From assembly GCA_946886075.1 (NCBI GenBank), contig CAMPHR010000002.1, positions 62,001 to 126,000 on the forward strand: a stretch of 64,000 nucleotides of DNA, in the 5' to 3' direction. The stretch comes from an uncultured Novosphingobium sp. (GTDB lineage Bacteria > Pseudomonadota > Alphaproteobacteria > Sphingomonadales > Sphingomonadaceae). Below, one piece after another: positions 26,808 through 35,890 of the stretch. The notes beneath the pieces are model-generated. The model was not told the origin of the DNA. It saw nothing but the letters and a program-made list of their open reading frames with translations, and did not search any database. The position numbers were made by a program, and so were the translations under genes. Numbering within the stretch: the stretch's first letter is position 1; every line of letters starts with the position of its first letter.

Positions 26808-27041
26808 ATGAAAGCCCGCATCTTCGTCACCCTCAAGGGCGGGGTTCTCGACCCGCAGGGTAAGGCGATCCACCACGCGCTCGACGGTTTGGGCTTTTCC
26901 GGCGTCAACGACGTGCGCGCGGGCAAGCTCATTGAGCTCGACCTTGCCGATGGCACCAGCGATGACGATATCGACGCCATGTGCCGCAAGCTGCTCGCCA
27001 ATACCGTCATCGAAAACTACCGCATCGAAAAGGTGGCCTAA
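26808..27041 (+). CDS. purS: FGAM synthase subunit PurS
   Basis: A 77-residue PurS that assembles with PurL and PurQ in formylglycinamidine ribonucleotide synthesis. KARIFVTLKGGVLDPQGKAI and GVNDVRAGKLIELDL are characteristic. The start ATG 26808 is fixed by the family N-terminus. purQ follows after three bases in the same operon; purL is not in the window. Confidence 0.95.
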   Translation: MKARIFVTLKGGVLDPQGKAIHHALDGLGFSGVNDVRAGKLIELDLADGTSDDDIDAMCRKLLANTVIENYRIEKVA

Positions 27042-27044
27042 GCC

Positions 27045-27719
27045 ATGAAGAGCGCCGTCATCGTCTTCCCCGGCAGCAATTGCGACCGCGACCTCGCCGT
27101 GGCTTTCGAGGCGGTGAGCGGTGAAAAGCCTGTCATGGTCTGGCATCGCGACACCGAATTGCCCGAGGGCGTCGACCTGATCGGTGTGCCCGGCGGCTTT
27201 TCCTATGGCGACTATCTGCGCTCGGGCGCCATGGCTGCCCGCTCGCCCGTCATGCAGGCGGTGACAAAGGCCGCTGAACGCGGCACTTATGTGCTTGGCA
27301 TCTGCAACGGCTTCCAGGTGCTGACCGAAAGCGGCCTGCTCCCCGGCGCCCTGCTGCGCAACGCAGGCGGCCATTTCATCTGCCGCGACGTCGCGCTAAC
27401 CGTCGAAAACGCCCAGAGCGCCTTCACCAGCCGCTATGCCGCTGGCGAGCAGGTGACCTTTCCCGTAGCCCATCATGACGGCAATTATTTCGCCGACACC
27501 GCAACGCTCGACCGCCTCGAAGGCGAAGGCCGCGTCGCCCTGCGCTACGCCGACGGCGTAAACGGTTCGGCCCGCAACATCGCGGGCATCCTCAACGAAG
27601 CCGGCAATGTGCTGGGCATGATGCCCCATCCCGAGCGCGTGATCGAACCCGCCCACGGAAAGACCGACGGCCGCCGCCTGTTCGAAGGCCTGGTAGAAGG
27701 TTTGCTGGCGAACGCCTGA
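27045..27719 (+). CDS. purQ: FGAM synthase glutaminase subunit PurQ
   Basis: A 224-residue class I glutamine amidotransferase supplying ammonia to PurL. The nucleophile is Cys87 in GICNGFQ, and the His-Glu pair is in [11 protein letters not shown] near the C-terminus. [10 protein letters not shown] and [16 protein letters not shown] are standard. It follows purS immediately. Downstream is a repeat-rich gap. Confidence 0.96.
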   Translation: MKSAVIVFPGSNCDRDLAVAFEAVSGEKPVMVWHRDTELPEGVDLIGVPGGFSYGDYLRSGAMAARSPVMQAVTKAAERGTYVLGICNGFQVLTESGLLPGALLRNAGGHFICRDVALTVENAQSAFTSRYAAGEQVTFPVAHHDGNYFADTATLDRLEGEGRVALRYADGVNGSARNIAGILNEAGNVLGMMPHPERVIEPAHGKTDGRRLFEGLVEGLLANA

Positions 27720-27749
27720 TCGCGGGCTACGGCGGGGGTGCCAACATCC

Positions 27750-27830
27750 CGTCATCCCAGCGGAAGCTGGGATCTCGTGAGGCTAGGCCGTGCCCTATCC
27801 ATAGAGATGCCAGCCTGCGCTGGCATGACG
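27750..27830. repeat. Second family of dispersed inverted repeat
   Basis: CGTCATCCCAGCGGAAGCTGG at the left faces GAGATGCCAGCCTGCGCTGG followed by CATGACG at the right. It resembles the CGTCATCCCAGC...GCTGGGATGACG elements I recall from many alphaproteobacterial genomes. The right arm is diverged. It lies directly after purQ. Confidence 0.65.
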
Positions 27831-27936
27831 AGCAACTGTGCGGCTACGAACATCAGGTGGAATCCCCTCTTCCCTGAAGGGGAGAGGGAGCATGACGTCC
27901 TCAGCCCGTCCAAAAACTGTTCCCCTCCCGCAGGCG

Positions 27937-27964
27937 TTCAAACGAGGCACGTGACTCGTTTGAA
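27937..27964. repeat. Perfect 10-bp inverted repeat
   Basis: TTCAAACGAG (27937-27946) and CTCGTTTGAA (27955-27964) are perfect reverse complements around an eight-base spacer GCACGTGA. It lies in the purQ-cpaA gap with no following T tract, so it is more like a repeat remnant or protein-binding palindrome than a terminator. Confidence 0.7.
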
Positions 27965-28032
27965 GGGCTAGGGTGGGCGCGAGCGCAGCGAGCTTTGCGC
28001 TGCCCCCGGCACAACCCAAATGCCATGGCCCC

Positions 28033-28557
28033 CTACTCCAACCCCCGCACAAACTCCGGCAAATGCGCCAAGCCGCTGGGATTTGGCCCAACCATATAAA
28101 GCGCCATCACGGTCCCAGCAGCAATCGCCACCCCATAAGGAATAGGCCCTCCCGCCGCGAAGATCGCCAGCGATGATCCTTCGCGCACGGCTTTAGGCAC
28201 CATCCGCCGTCCGACCATGATCAGCAGGGCCAGCAAGCCCCCGCCCACCGTCACATAGACGAACCAGGGCAACGCCGCGCCCCAATCGAACCATAGCGCA
28301 CAGGCCGCCAGCAGCTTGACGTCACCCCCACCCATCCATCGCATCGCGAACAGCAGGCATCCGACCGCAAACACCGCCACGAACAAAGTCCCATTCTGCC
28401 AAAGGTCGCTCTCCCATCCCGCCAAAGCGACCCAAGGCACGAACAGCCCCAGGATAAGCAGCGGAAACATGTTGGAGATCCTGAGCCTCGCAATATCCTC
28501 GATCGCGGCGGCGAGCAGCACCAGCGACACCGCCAACAGGATCAGGTCCTTCGTCAT
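28033..28557 (-). CDS. cpaA: Flp/Tad prepilin peptidase
   Basis: A 174-residue A24 aspartic peptidase with about six helices that cleaves and processes Flp and TadE-like prepilins at the inner membrane. The two catalytic aspartates are Asp21 (AIEDIARLRISN) and Asp79 (GGGDVKL). It lacks the cytosolic CxxC domain, as usual for Tad-type enzymes. It is the last gene of the long pilus operon and overlaps the preceding TPR gene by four bases. Confidence 0.9.
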   Translation of the reverse strand: MTKDLILLAVSLVLLAAAIEDIARLRISNMFPLLILGLFVPWVALAGWESDLWQNGTLFVAVFAVGCLLFAMRWMGGGDVKLLAACALWFDWGAALPWFVYVTVGGGLLALLIMVGRRMVPKAVREGSSLAIFAAGGPIPYGVAIAAGTVMALYMVGPNPSGLAHLPEFVRGLE

Positions 28558-29381
28558 GGCGTCGCCCCCATCGCTGCCAAGATAGCCGCCGCTTTGGGCT
28601 GATAACTCTCCGCTTCCGTCATGGCGCGGCTGAGATAGGCGCGCGCTTTCACGGCGTCACCCATGCCCAGCGCGACCTGCCCGGCATCGCCCAGCCGCTT
28701 GGCCCAGCTGTCCGGGTCGTCGCCTGCGCGCCTTTCTATGTCCTTTCCCGCCCTGATCAGCGCCGCATCCCCGTTAGAGATGATCCGCGCGTCATCGGGC
28801 GCGATCTGGCGCGCCTTGTCGAATATCGCCACTGCTTTGTCCGCGTCGCCCTGCGCCATCAGGGACAGCCCGTAATTGTTCAGCACCTGCACCGGTCGGT
28901 CGGTAAGCTGAAACGCGCGTTCATAGGCTGCCGTGCTCAAGGCCCAGGATTTGCTGGCGTCATACGCAACGCCCAGCGCATTCCACGCCCGCCAGCTCTG
29001 GCCGCAATGATCGACGGCGCGGCGCAAAAGCTCCGCCGCCTGCCCCGCTCGCCCAAGCCGCAGCCGTGCGATGCCCAGTCCCTCATCGATCCGGCAATCC
29101 ACCATGCCCGCCTGCGCCAGCGCGCCAAACCGCGTTTCGGCATCCGCATCCTGCCCTTTGGCAAGCGCCAGGCGCGCCTCTGCGATCTCGATGCCACCCT
29201 TGTCATTCGGTGCGGGATCCGCCTGCCACTGTACCAGCATCGTCTCGGCCTGAATGACCCGGCCCCCGTCGATCGCCTGATCGATCAGGCGCCCATAGTC
29301 CAGCGAATCCGTGGCGGCTCCCGAAGCGTCCGCCACCGGCACATGCGTCGCAGCCGCCAGCAACAACAGCAGCAGGCTCAT
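28554..29381 (-). CDS. Exported TPR protein of the Tad locus
   Basis: A 275-residue protein with a short N-terminal hydrophobic signal (MSLLLLLLAAATHVPVADA) and tetratricopeptide-type helical repeats across about 40-230, such as AWNALGVAYDASKSWALSTAAYERAFQLT and VLNNYGLSLMAQGDADKAVAIFDKA. The start ATG 29381 overlaps the upstream TPR gene (ATGA). Tad loci often encode TPR partners (TadD/CpaI type) needed for pilus assembly; which one this is cannot be told. Confidence 0.75.
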   Translation of the reverse strand: MSLLLLLLAAATHVPVADASGAATDSLDYGRLIDQAIDGGRVIQAETMLVQWQADPAPNDKGGIEIAEARLALAKGQDADAETRFGALAQAGMVDCRIDEGLGIARLRLGRAGQAAELLRRAVDHCGQSWRAWNALGVAYDASKSWALSTAAYERAFQLTDRPVQVLNNYGLSLMAQGDADKAVAIFDKARQIAPDDARIISNGDAALIRAGKDIERRAGDDPDSWAKRLGDAGQVALGMGDAVKARAYLSRAMTEAESYQPKAAAILAAMGATP

Positions 29382-30178
29382 CCCTGCCCCCCGCTCCACT
29401 TCCACAATTTCTCGAACAGCCGGTCGGGCTCATCCCCGCCCGCCATCGCCGGGCAGCTGCCCTCGCGGCATGGCAGGGCGGCTGAAGGCTCTGCTGCCTT
29501 GACGATCGGCGCATTCAGCTGCCGCGCAAGTGAGACATTCCCAACCCCAGCAGCATTGGCGACAGTGACGATCGCGGTATTGAGCTGTGCCGTGCGCCGT
29601 CCCGGCAATATGGCCCGGCCGACCCCGGCCCCCGTGGTGCGCAGCCGTACCTCGCCCATCGAAAGGCGCTCCAGTTCCAGCCTGCCAGTCTGCGCCTGAA
29701 CATTGGGCTGGCTCGCTCCTCCAGCCGCCAACTGCGCCAGCGTGACGCGCCGCGCCCCCGCTGGCGCCGTCCCCTGCCCAATCTCAACCAGCAAGGCATT
29801 GGCGTCATCACGCAACCCCTGCGCCATCAGGCTCCGCGCGAAGTTGCGATGGACCCGCTCATCCAATGGCGCGCGGGCAAGCGCCAGTTCGAAATATTCC
29901 CGCGCCAGGTCATGCCGCCCCATCGCCGCATAGCTGATCGCCACGCCGTTCAGCGCATTGGCATCGCTCGGGTCCTGGCGCATCGCCCGCCGGAACGCGT
30001 CGAGCGCCAGCGCATGCTCACCGCGCGAAAAAAGCAACTGCCCGCGCGCGAGCGCCTCCTGCGCGGTTGCCATCGCCACAGCGTCTGCGTTCACCGGCCG
30101 GATCGCCAAGTCCCGGTTACCCGAACTACATGCCCCGCTCGCGAAGATGAGCGCGATTGCCACTATCCGTCTCATCAT
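29378..30178 (-). CDS. TadD-like TPR lipoprotein
   Basis: A 266-residue predicted lipoprotein with lipobox ASGAC (Cys17). TPR-type repeats cover about 40-130 (AQEALARGQLLFSRGEHALALDAFRRAMRQDP, ANALNGVAISYAAMGRHDLAREYFELALARAP). A C-terminal segment LNTAIVTVANAAGVGNVSLARQL resembles a LytR_C-type strand-helix unit. TadD is an outer-membrane-linked pilotin-like factor for the CpaC secretin; that role is inferred from family and locus. Confidence 0.8.
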   Translation of the reverse strand: MMRRIVAIALIFASGACSSGNRDLAIRPVNADAVAMATAQEALARGQLLFSRGEHALALDAFRRAMRQDPSDANALNGVAISYAAMGRHDLAREYFELALARAPLDERVHRNFARSLMAQGLRDDANALLVEIGQGTAPAGARRVTLAQLAAGGASQPNVQAQTGRLELERLSMGEVRLRTTGAGVGRAILPGRRTAQLNTAIVTVANAAGVGNVSLARQLNAPIVKAAEPSAALPCREGSCPAMAGGDEPDRLFEKLWKWSGGQG

Positions 30179-30199
30179 GCTTCCCCCCCCTCGTTCCCG

Positions 30200-31171
30200 C
30201 TACCGCGTCATCACCGGCAGGATATCCCGTACCACGCGCACCACCGCAGGCAGCATCAGCACGCCGATCATCACCGGCAGCATGCACGCGACCAGCGGCA
30301 CCGACAGCAGCACCGGCAAGCGATGCGCCTTCTCCTCTGCCCGCATCCGCCGCTTCTCCCGCATCTCCGCCGCATAGACACGTAGCGTCTGCCCCACGCT
30401 CGACCCCAGCTGGTCCGACTGGATCAGCAGCGTCGCAAAGGACCGGATCTCATCCACATCGACATCATCCGCCATCCGCCGGAGCGCATCCGCCCGGCTG
30501 CGCCCCGCGCGCAGCTCCAGCACGACCTTGCCCAATGTCTGCGAAACCAGCGGATGCGAGATGGCAAGCTCCCGCCCCACCCGGTCCATCGCCGCCTCCA
30601 GCCCCAGCCCCGCCTCGACGCACACCAGCATCAGGTCCAGCGCGTCGGGAAAGCCATGGACGATCGCCTCCTGCCGCCGCGCCGCCTTGGCCGAAATGAA
30701 CAGATTGGGCAGATATAGCCCCATCACCGCCACGCCCATCGCCATGAAGTAGAGCTTCAGCGGGCTCGGCGGCTCAGGCTTGTTGAGCGACATCAAAACC
30801 AGCACCGCAGGCAGCGCGAGCGTCAGCACCAGCCGTACAAAGGTGAATATCTTCGGCGCCTCGGGCGATGGATAGCCCGCCGCGATCAACCGCTTGCGCA
30901 GGCTGTCATTCTTCGTATCCGCCAGCGAAATGCCCAGCTTCTCGATCCGATCGACCAGCTTCTTCCATTCGCTATTGTTGCGCTCGTTGCGCAGCGACTG
31001 CCCGCCACCCTGCGCCGCGCTGCCCGCGTCGCTCACGATGTCGAGCCTGCTGCGCACCCGCGACGTGCGCGCAATCATCTCGGTCACGCCATAGACGACC
31101 GCAACGATCGCGACGAACAGGAGGACCAGCAACAGCGGCCGAAGCTGCGAGATAAGGGCAAAATCCAGCAT
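30200..31171 (-). CDS. tadC: Tad inner-membrane platform protein TadC
   Basis: A 323-residue type II secretion F-domain protein. An N-terminal membrane helix and basic cytosolic region precede two F-domain bundles: LMLVCVEAGLGLEAAMDRVGRELAISHPLV with EIRSFATLLIQSDQLGSSVGQTLRVYAAEMREKRRMRAEEKAHRLPV in the second. It partners TadB and the CpaF ATPase to build Flp pili. It follows tadB after four bases. Confidence 0.9.
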   Translation of the reverse strand: MLDFALISQLRPLLLVLLFVAIVAVVYGVTEMIARTSRVRSRLDIVSDAGSAAQGGGQSLRNERNNSEWKKLVDRIEKLGISLADTKNDSLRKRLIAAGYPSPEAPKIFTFVRLVLTLALPAVLVLMSLNKPEPPSPLKLYFMAMGVAVMGLYLPNLFISAKAARRQEAIVHGFPDALDLMLVCVEAGLGLEAAMDRVGRELAISHPLVSQTLGKVVLELRAGRSRADALRRMADDVDVDEIRSFATLLIQSDQLGSSVGQTLRVYAAEMREKRRMRAEEKAHRLPVLLSVPLVACMLPVMIGVLMLPAVVRVVRDILPVMTR

Positions 31172-31175
31172 CAGG

Positions 31176-32180
31176 TCAAACTTTCAAATCAACCATGCGG
31201 CGTATCGTGACGAAGCCGATGATGTAGAGGATGATGAGCCCGGAAAAGCCGAAGATGAACATCGGGTCCTGCGCAATATCCAGGTAAAAAGCAGGGTTGA
31301 GCAGAAACAGCGCCACAAACGCCAGGATCGGCAACGCCGTCAGCATGACCGCCGTCATCCGCCCTTCGGAACTCAGCGCCCGCACCTTCATGAACAGGCT
31401 TGCCCGCTCCCGGATCACCAACGACAGGTTTTCCAAAATCTCGGCCAAGTTGCCGCCCGTCTCCGCCTGTACCGATAGCGACGTCACGAACATGTGCATC
31501 TCGTTCATGTCCCACCGTTCGGCCATGCGCTGCAAAGCATCACGCAGGTCGGAACCATAGGTCACCTCATCGACGACAATGCCGAATTCGCTGCCGATCG
31601 GGTCCTTCATCTCCTTGGTCAGCAGGTCCAGCGCCGCCGCAATCGGGTGCCCCGCGCGCAAGCCCCGCACGAACGTGTCGAGCGCCACGGGAAACTGCTC
31701 CTCCATCTTCTTGCGCCGCCGCTGGCTCATCCGGCTGAGCACCATGACCGGCAGCAGCACGCCCAGCGACACCGCAAAGGCCCCCGCCATCACGATCATC
31801 CCCGCCGTCATGCCGTATCCCGCTACCAGCGCGCCAATCACCACGATCAGGAACAGCACACCCGTCCCGATCGCCATGAATGTCAGCACGACGCGCGCAG
31901 GCACGCTCAGCCCCGCGCCATGCAGCGACCGCACCACGCCCAGAGCCATCCGCCCAAAGACGCTGTCATGATTGAAGTTCAGGCTGTCGTCATTGCGCCG
32001 CAGCTTCGACAGCACGGTGCTGCGCTCAAACCCTTGCGCGATCATCTTCAGCCGCTTGTTGACCACCCGCTCCTTGCCAGCGCGTGCCCGAAACCAGCCA
32101 TGAACGCCTTCGATCGTCAGGATCACCGCCGCGAACAGCAGCACCAGCACGAACGCACGGATGTAAAGCGGATTGATCAT
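31176..32180 (-). CDS. tadB: Tad inner-membrane platform protein TadB
   Basis: A 334-residue F-domain membrane protein with two N-terminal and two C-terminal helices. The F-domain core is FPVALDTFVRGLRAGHPIAAALDLLTKEMKDPIGSEF and MFVTSLSVQAETGGNLAEILENLSLVIRER. It overlaps cpaF by four bases. In the family TadB and TadC form a hetero-complex that works with CpaF. Confidence 0.92.
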   Translation of the reverse strand: MINPLYIRAFVLVLLFAAVILTIEGVHGWFRARAGKERVVNKRLKMIAQGFERSTVLSKLRRNDDSLNFNHDSVFGRMALGVVRSLHGAGLSVPARVVLTFMAIGTGVLFLIVVIGALVAGYGMTAGMIVMAGAFAVSLGVLLPVMVLSRMSQRRRKKMEEQFPVALDTFVRGLRAGHPIAAALDLLTKEMKDPIGSEFGIVVDEVTYGSDLRDALQRMAERWDMNEMHMFVTSLSVQAETGGNLAEILENLSLVIRERASLFMKVRALSSEGRMTAVMLTALPILAFVALFLLNPAFYLDIAQDPMFIFGFSGLIILYIIGFVTIRRMVDLKV

Positions 32181-33535
32181 TGCACCACCGCATCGGGACG
32201 GAAGAGGTCGGCGGGCAAGTGAATGCCCCGATCGGCCAGCTCGCCCATGAATTTAGGCCGGATGCCAGTCGCCTCGAAATGGCCACGCACCATGTCATTC
32301 TCGTCCCGGCCGGTCATCTTGAAGCGGAAGATTTCCTGCATCGTGATGACCTCCCCCTCCATTCCGGTGATCTCCGAGATGCTGAGCAGCCGCCGCCGCC
32401 CGTCCGACAGACGCCCCACCTGCACAATGACGTTCAATGCCGAAGCGATCTGCGCCCGTGCCGATCGCGGCGAAATGTCGATCCCGCTCATGCCGATCAT
32501 CTGCTCGACACGCGACAGCGCATCGCGCGGCGTATTGGCGTGGACCGTCGTCATCGACCCGTCATGCCCGGTATTCATCGCCTGGAGCATGTCGAATGCC
32601 TCCCCGGCGCGCACTTCGCCCACGATGATGCGATCCGGCCGCATACGCAGCGCATTCTTGACGAGATCGCGCTGCGTAACTTCACCCCGCCCCTCGATAT
32701 TGGGCGGCCGCGTTTCCAGCCGCACCACATGCCGCTGCTGCAATTGAAGCTCCGCCGAATCCTCGATCGTAACAATCCGCTCCGCCTCATCGATGCTCGC
32801 CGACATGGCATTGAGCAGCGTCGTCTTGCCCGAACCCGTGCCCCCGGAAATCAGCACGTTGCGCCGGGACGCCACCACAGCCGACAGCACCTGCGCCATC
32901 GGCGCGGGCACGCTGCCCAGTTCCGAAAGCCGCGCCATGCTGATCGGCACCTTGGCGAACTTACGAATGGACAGCAGCGATCCATCGACCGCCAGCGGCG
33001 GCACCACCGCATTGACGCGCGACCCGTCCGCCAGACGCGCATCGACAAAAGGCGAAGCCTCGTCCACGCGCCGCCCCACAGCCGCCACGATCTTCTGGAT
33101 GATGCGCAGCAGATGCTTCTCATCCTTGAAGCGCGTCGCCGTCTCCACCAGCCGCCCACCGCGCTCGACAAAGACGATCTTGTGCCCGTTCACCAAAATA
33201 TCGGTGACGCTCTGATCCTTCAACAGCGGCTCGAGTGGCCCCAGCCCCAGCAGCTCGTCCAAAATATCGGACACCAGCCGCTTGCGCTCTTCCAGGTTCA
33301 GCGCATGCTTCTGCAACGCCAGCTGCTCATGGACGATCTCGCCCACTTCCGCCTCCACCTGCGCGCGCGACATATTCTCCAGCGCCGACAGGTTGATCAG
33401 GTCGATCAGCTTCTGGTGCAGCGCGACCTTCAGCTCAGTATGCCGGTCCTCTTCCCAATGCACCAGCTCGGTATCAGTCGGCCCGACCTCATCCCGCGCC
33501 TCAAACCGGCTGTCCCCTTTTCGGATCTGCCACAT
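32177..33535 (-). CDS. cpaF: Tad pilus ATPase CpaF/TadA
   Basis: A 452-residue GspE/PulE-type ATPase powering pilus extension and retraction. An N-terminal helical domain (about 30-110) is followed by VTDILVNG, the Walker A motif GGTGSGKTT (231-239), [10 protein letters not shown], an Asp-box ([29 protein letters not shown]) and a Walker B region [28 protein letters not shown]. The gene start touches the cpaE stop at 33535. Confidence 0.95.
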   Translation of the reverse strand: MWQIRKGDSRFEARDEVGPTDTELVHWEEDRHTELKVALHQKLIDLINLSALENMSRAQVEAEVGEIVHEQLALQKHALNLEERKRLVSDILDELLGLGPLEPLLKDQSVTDILVNGHKIVFVERGGRLVETATRFKDEKHLLRIIQKIVAAVGRRVDEASPFVDARLADGSRVNAVVPPLAVDGSLLSIRKFAKVPISMARLSELGSVPAPMAQVLSAVVASRRNVLISGGTGSGKTTLLNAMSASIDEAERIVTIEDSAELQLQQRHVVRLETRPPNIEGRGEVTQRDLVKNALRMRPDRIIVGEVRAGEAFDMLQAMNTGHDGSMTTVHANTPRDALSRVEQMIGMSGIDISPRSARAQIASALNVIVQVGRLSDGRRRLLSISEITGMEGEVITMQEIFRFKMTGRDENDMVRGHFEATGIRPKFMGELADRGIHLPADLFRPDAVVQ

Positions 33536-34758
33536 CAGCCCTTCTCCGCCGCCCGCCGCGCCTCGACCGCCTGCACGGTGCAGTCGACAATGTCGGCCAT
33601 GTCCTTGCAGATGCGGCTTCGGCTTTTCAGTTCCTGGATCAACACGCCCTGGTCCAGCGCAGAGCTGACCAGCGGGAAATCATTCGCGATGCTCAAGGTC
33701 ACGGGATGGTCCAGCGCAGCCGCCGCATCCTCCAGCCCGATCGCGCGGAACAGCTTCTTTTCCACCCGGTTGGCGATCACATGAATGCGCGCCGGGTCGA
33801 TATCCTGATCCCGCAGCAAGGCGATCTGCCGCCGCGCCTGCCGCAGGCTTGCGATAGTCAGTTCGCAGACGAGGAAAATAACCTCAGACCGCGCGACCAG
33901 CGACATCGACCAATTGGTCCAGTTGCCCGGCAGGTCCAGATAAACCGTGTCGAAGTTCCGCTGCGCCAGTTCGACCACGCGAAACACCTGATCGGCGTTG
34001 ATGGCTTCGAGCGGCATGATCTCCGTCGGCGCGGTAACGACACGCAACCCGGTGGGCGTTTCCACCGTGACAGAGCCCAGCAGCTCCGCATCGACGCGAT
34101 TCCCGCCCTGCAACAGGTCCGCCAGGGTCAGCGGCGACGTAATATTCAGGAAAGTCCCGGCATTGCCAAACTGCACATCAAAATCGAACAGGCAGATCCG
34201 CTCGCCAGCTTGGCGCGCATGCAAGCTCGCCGCCTGTGTAGCGATCGTCGTTGCCCCCACGCCGCCGACGCTCTTGATAATCGAAACCAACGCGCCAGTC
34301 TTGACCTCGCGCCCGCCCTTGGCAGCAATCTCCGCGCGAAGATGATCGATGGTGGCCGACAACTCACTCGCCTGAAGCGGCAACGCCACCACATCATTGA
34401 TCCCACTCCGCAACAACGCGCGCACCAGCGGTATCTCCGCATTGCGCACCGCCGCCACCACCAGCAAAGCCGGATTGGCCGCCCGCAAAGCCGACAACCG
34501 CCGCATCGACGCATCGTCATCCGGCTGGACCTCCAGGATGACAGCCTTCGCCTCCGCCACCAACTGCTGCGGCAAAGGCGCCCCGGCAGGCAGCATCGAC
34601 AGCGTCAAGGACTGCCCGTCCAGCCGATCACCAAGAATGTCGGAAGCCGCAACCTCCTGCTCCGAAAGGATCAGATAAATCCCCTCATCCCCCACATTGA
34701 GGGTCCAACTCTCGGCCGCTTCCGTTGTGTTCACGATGCCCAAGATCTTGTTCCTCAA
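33535..34758 (-). CDS. cpaE: Tad pilus localisation ATPase CpaE/TadZ
   Basis: A 407-residue protein with an N-terminal receiver-like domain (about 25-145) without the phosphoacceptor pocket, then a MinD/ParA-like ATPase domain. The P-loop reads KSVGGVGATT (162-171), lacking the second lysine, as is usual for TadZ/CpaE. It positions the Tad machine at the pole in Caulobacter; polar localisation here is inference. It overlaps the TadE-like gene upstream by four bases. Confidence 0.9.
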   Translation of the reverse strand: MRNKILGIVNTTEAAESWTLNVGDEGIYLILSEQEVAASDILGDRLDGQSLTLSMLPAGAPLPQQLVAEAKAVILEVQPDDDASMRRLSALRAANPALLVVAAVRNAEIPLVRALLRSGINDVVALPLQASELSATIDHLRAEIAAKGGREVKTGALVSIIKSVGGVGATTIATQAASLHARQAGERICLFDFDVQFGNAGTFLNITSPLTLADLLQGGNRVDAELLGSVTVETPTGLRVVTAPTEIMPLEAINADQVFRVVELAQRNFDTVYLDLPGNWTNWSMSLVARSEVIFLVCELTIASLRQARRQIALLRDQDIDPARIHVIANRVEKKLFRAIGLEDAAAALDHPVTLSIANDFPLVSSALDQGVLIQELKSRSRICKDMADIVDCTVQAVEARRAAEKG

Positions 34759-35372
34759 TTTGACTTCGATCCCTGGCCGTCTTCAAAGGTCAAGGACGAC
34801 TGGAATGGCGGTAGGGTAATCGCTTGCTTAAAAAGCACAAATGCCGTCGGCGTAAATGTGACATTCTGCAGACTGACAGTGACTATCGGTGCAACTGCCA
34901 AGCTATTGGGATCGCCAGCATAGCCTAGGCCCGAATTGGCATAGGTCACCTTTACCTTCGCATTGTCGGCAATGCCCGGGTAGAAATACTTCATATAAGT
35001 CACCAGCGCCGAAAATGCCGTGCTATCAGTTGCCTTGAACCCGTTTTGTGCACAAGCGCTGCCGGTGCATGTGTTACAGTTGGTAGAAGTACATGTGATG
35101 GCGCCAAACACGGATGCTGGCACAACTTCCCCAGGCAACACGCCACCATTTGTCACGAAGTTATAACTCTGAAGTCCAGATGACACCGGTGTCGTCACAA
35201 CTGCATAACGCACACCCATTTGTGTCGCCTTTTCTGCCTGGTTCCAGGTCCACATCAAACGGCCTATGTCGATGATGCCCAGCAGAAATATCAACAACAG
35301 CGGCAGCACCAGTGCGAACTCGGCTGCAGAGCTTGCCCGGTCATCTTTCAGAAGTCGCGCGAGCTTCTTCAT
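34755..35372 (-). CDS. TadE-like minor pilin 2
   Basis: A 205-residue pseudopilin. The N-terminal DRASSAAEFALVLPLLLIFLLGIIDIGRLMW shows the TadE domain with the AAEFALVLP hydrophobic helix that TadV/CpaA cleaves. The soluble part has two cysteine clusters (CTSTNCNTCTGSAC) unlike the neighbouring TadE. Start ATG 35372 overlaps the upstream TadE stop, confirming coupled translation. Confidence 0.85.
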   Translation of the reverse strand: MKKLARLLKDDRASSAAEFALVLPLLLIFLLGIIDIGRLMWTWNQAEKATQMGVRYAVVTTPVSSGLQSYNFVTNGGVLPGEVVPASVFGAITCTSTNCNTCTGSACAQNGFKATDSTAFSALVTYMKYFYPGIADNAKVKVTYANSGLGYAGDPNSLAVAPIVTVSLQNVTFTPTAFVLFKQAITLPPFQSSLTFEDGQGSKSN

Positions 35373-35890
35373 ATCCCCACCACCGCCGCTTCCGATTCCG
35401 CATTCAGGCTGAGCGACGTATTGGCCAGGCCGACGCGGGCAAATAGTGAAGGGTAATTGACCGCAGCGCGAACAGTGACAACCGGGATATCGCCCGGCAT
35501 GCCGCTGGAATAAATACCGGTATAGGTGCTGGGAGACACGCACTTCACCGTGACGAAGACTGTATTGATATTGCTTGTCCAGTAGGACAGGCGCGGGTCG
35601 GCGCTCGCGTCGACACTGCCAGTCCGCGTGACGTTCTTGATTTCGGTTTCACCACCAGTGATGCTGCCGCTTGCTGACCCGCTGGGACAGCTGTAGTTGG
35701 TGATGGGAATTCTTGTGGCATAGCGCGCACCGTCACGTACCGCCTTCGCCAGAGCATGTTCGCTCAGGAAATAATTGCCCAGTTCGAACGATCCGAACAT
35801 CAAGGTGATCAACATCGGTGCCACAAGCGCCATTTCAGCCGCTGCGGCTCCAGCCTGCTCTGTCCGGATCCGGGTGAAAAGCTGTCTCAT
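35369..35890 (-). CDS. TadE-like minor pilin 1
   Basis: A 173-residue pseudopilin with a classic TadE N-terminus (EQAGAAAAEMALVAPMLITLMFGSFELGNYFL), then a soluble domain ending in NTSLSLNAESEAAVVG. The hydrophobic N-terminal helix is the predicted prepilin peptidase substrate. Start and stop overlap its neighbours by four bases each, which suggests stoichiometric expression with the TadG-like gene. Confidence 0.88.
   Translation of the reverse strand: MRQLFTRIRTEQAGAAAAEMALVAPMLITLMFGSFELGNYFLSEHALAKAVRDGARYATRIPITNYSCPSGSASGSITGGETEIKNVTRTGSVDASADPRLSYWTSNINTVFVTVKCVSPSTYTGIYSSGMPGDIPVVTVRAAVNYPSLFARVGLANTSLSLNAESEAAVVGI

Larger units (their letters stand above)
27720..28032. other. Repeat-bearing intergenic region
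   Basis: This 313-base gap between convergent purQ and cpaA holds two separate inverted repeats, entered individually, and GC-rich filler. The stretch after 27964 ending near 28020 (GGGTGGGCGCGAGCGCAGCGAG) looks like low-complexity intergenic sequence. I see no protein gene, promoter or RNA gene. Confidence 0.5.

Noticed and set aside
27720..28032. CRISPR array or prophage attachment site in the purQ-cpaA gap
   Set aside because: The repeats are single inverted pairs of different sequence, not direct repeats with spacers, and no integrase or tRNA lies nearby.
32180..33784. 534-codon plus-strand frame opposite cpaF and cpaE
   Set aside because: It is the antisense shadow of two well-supported pilus genes and has no family features.
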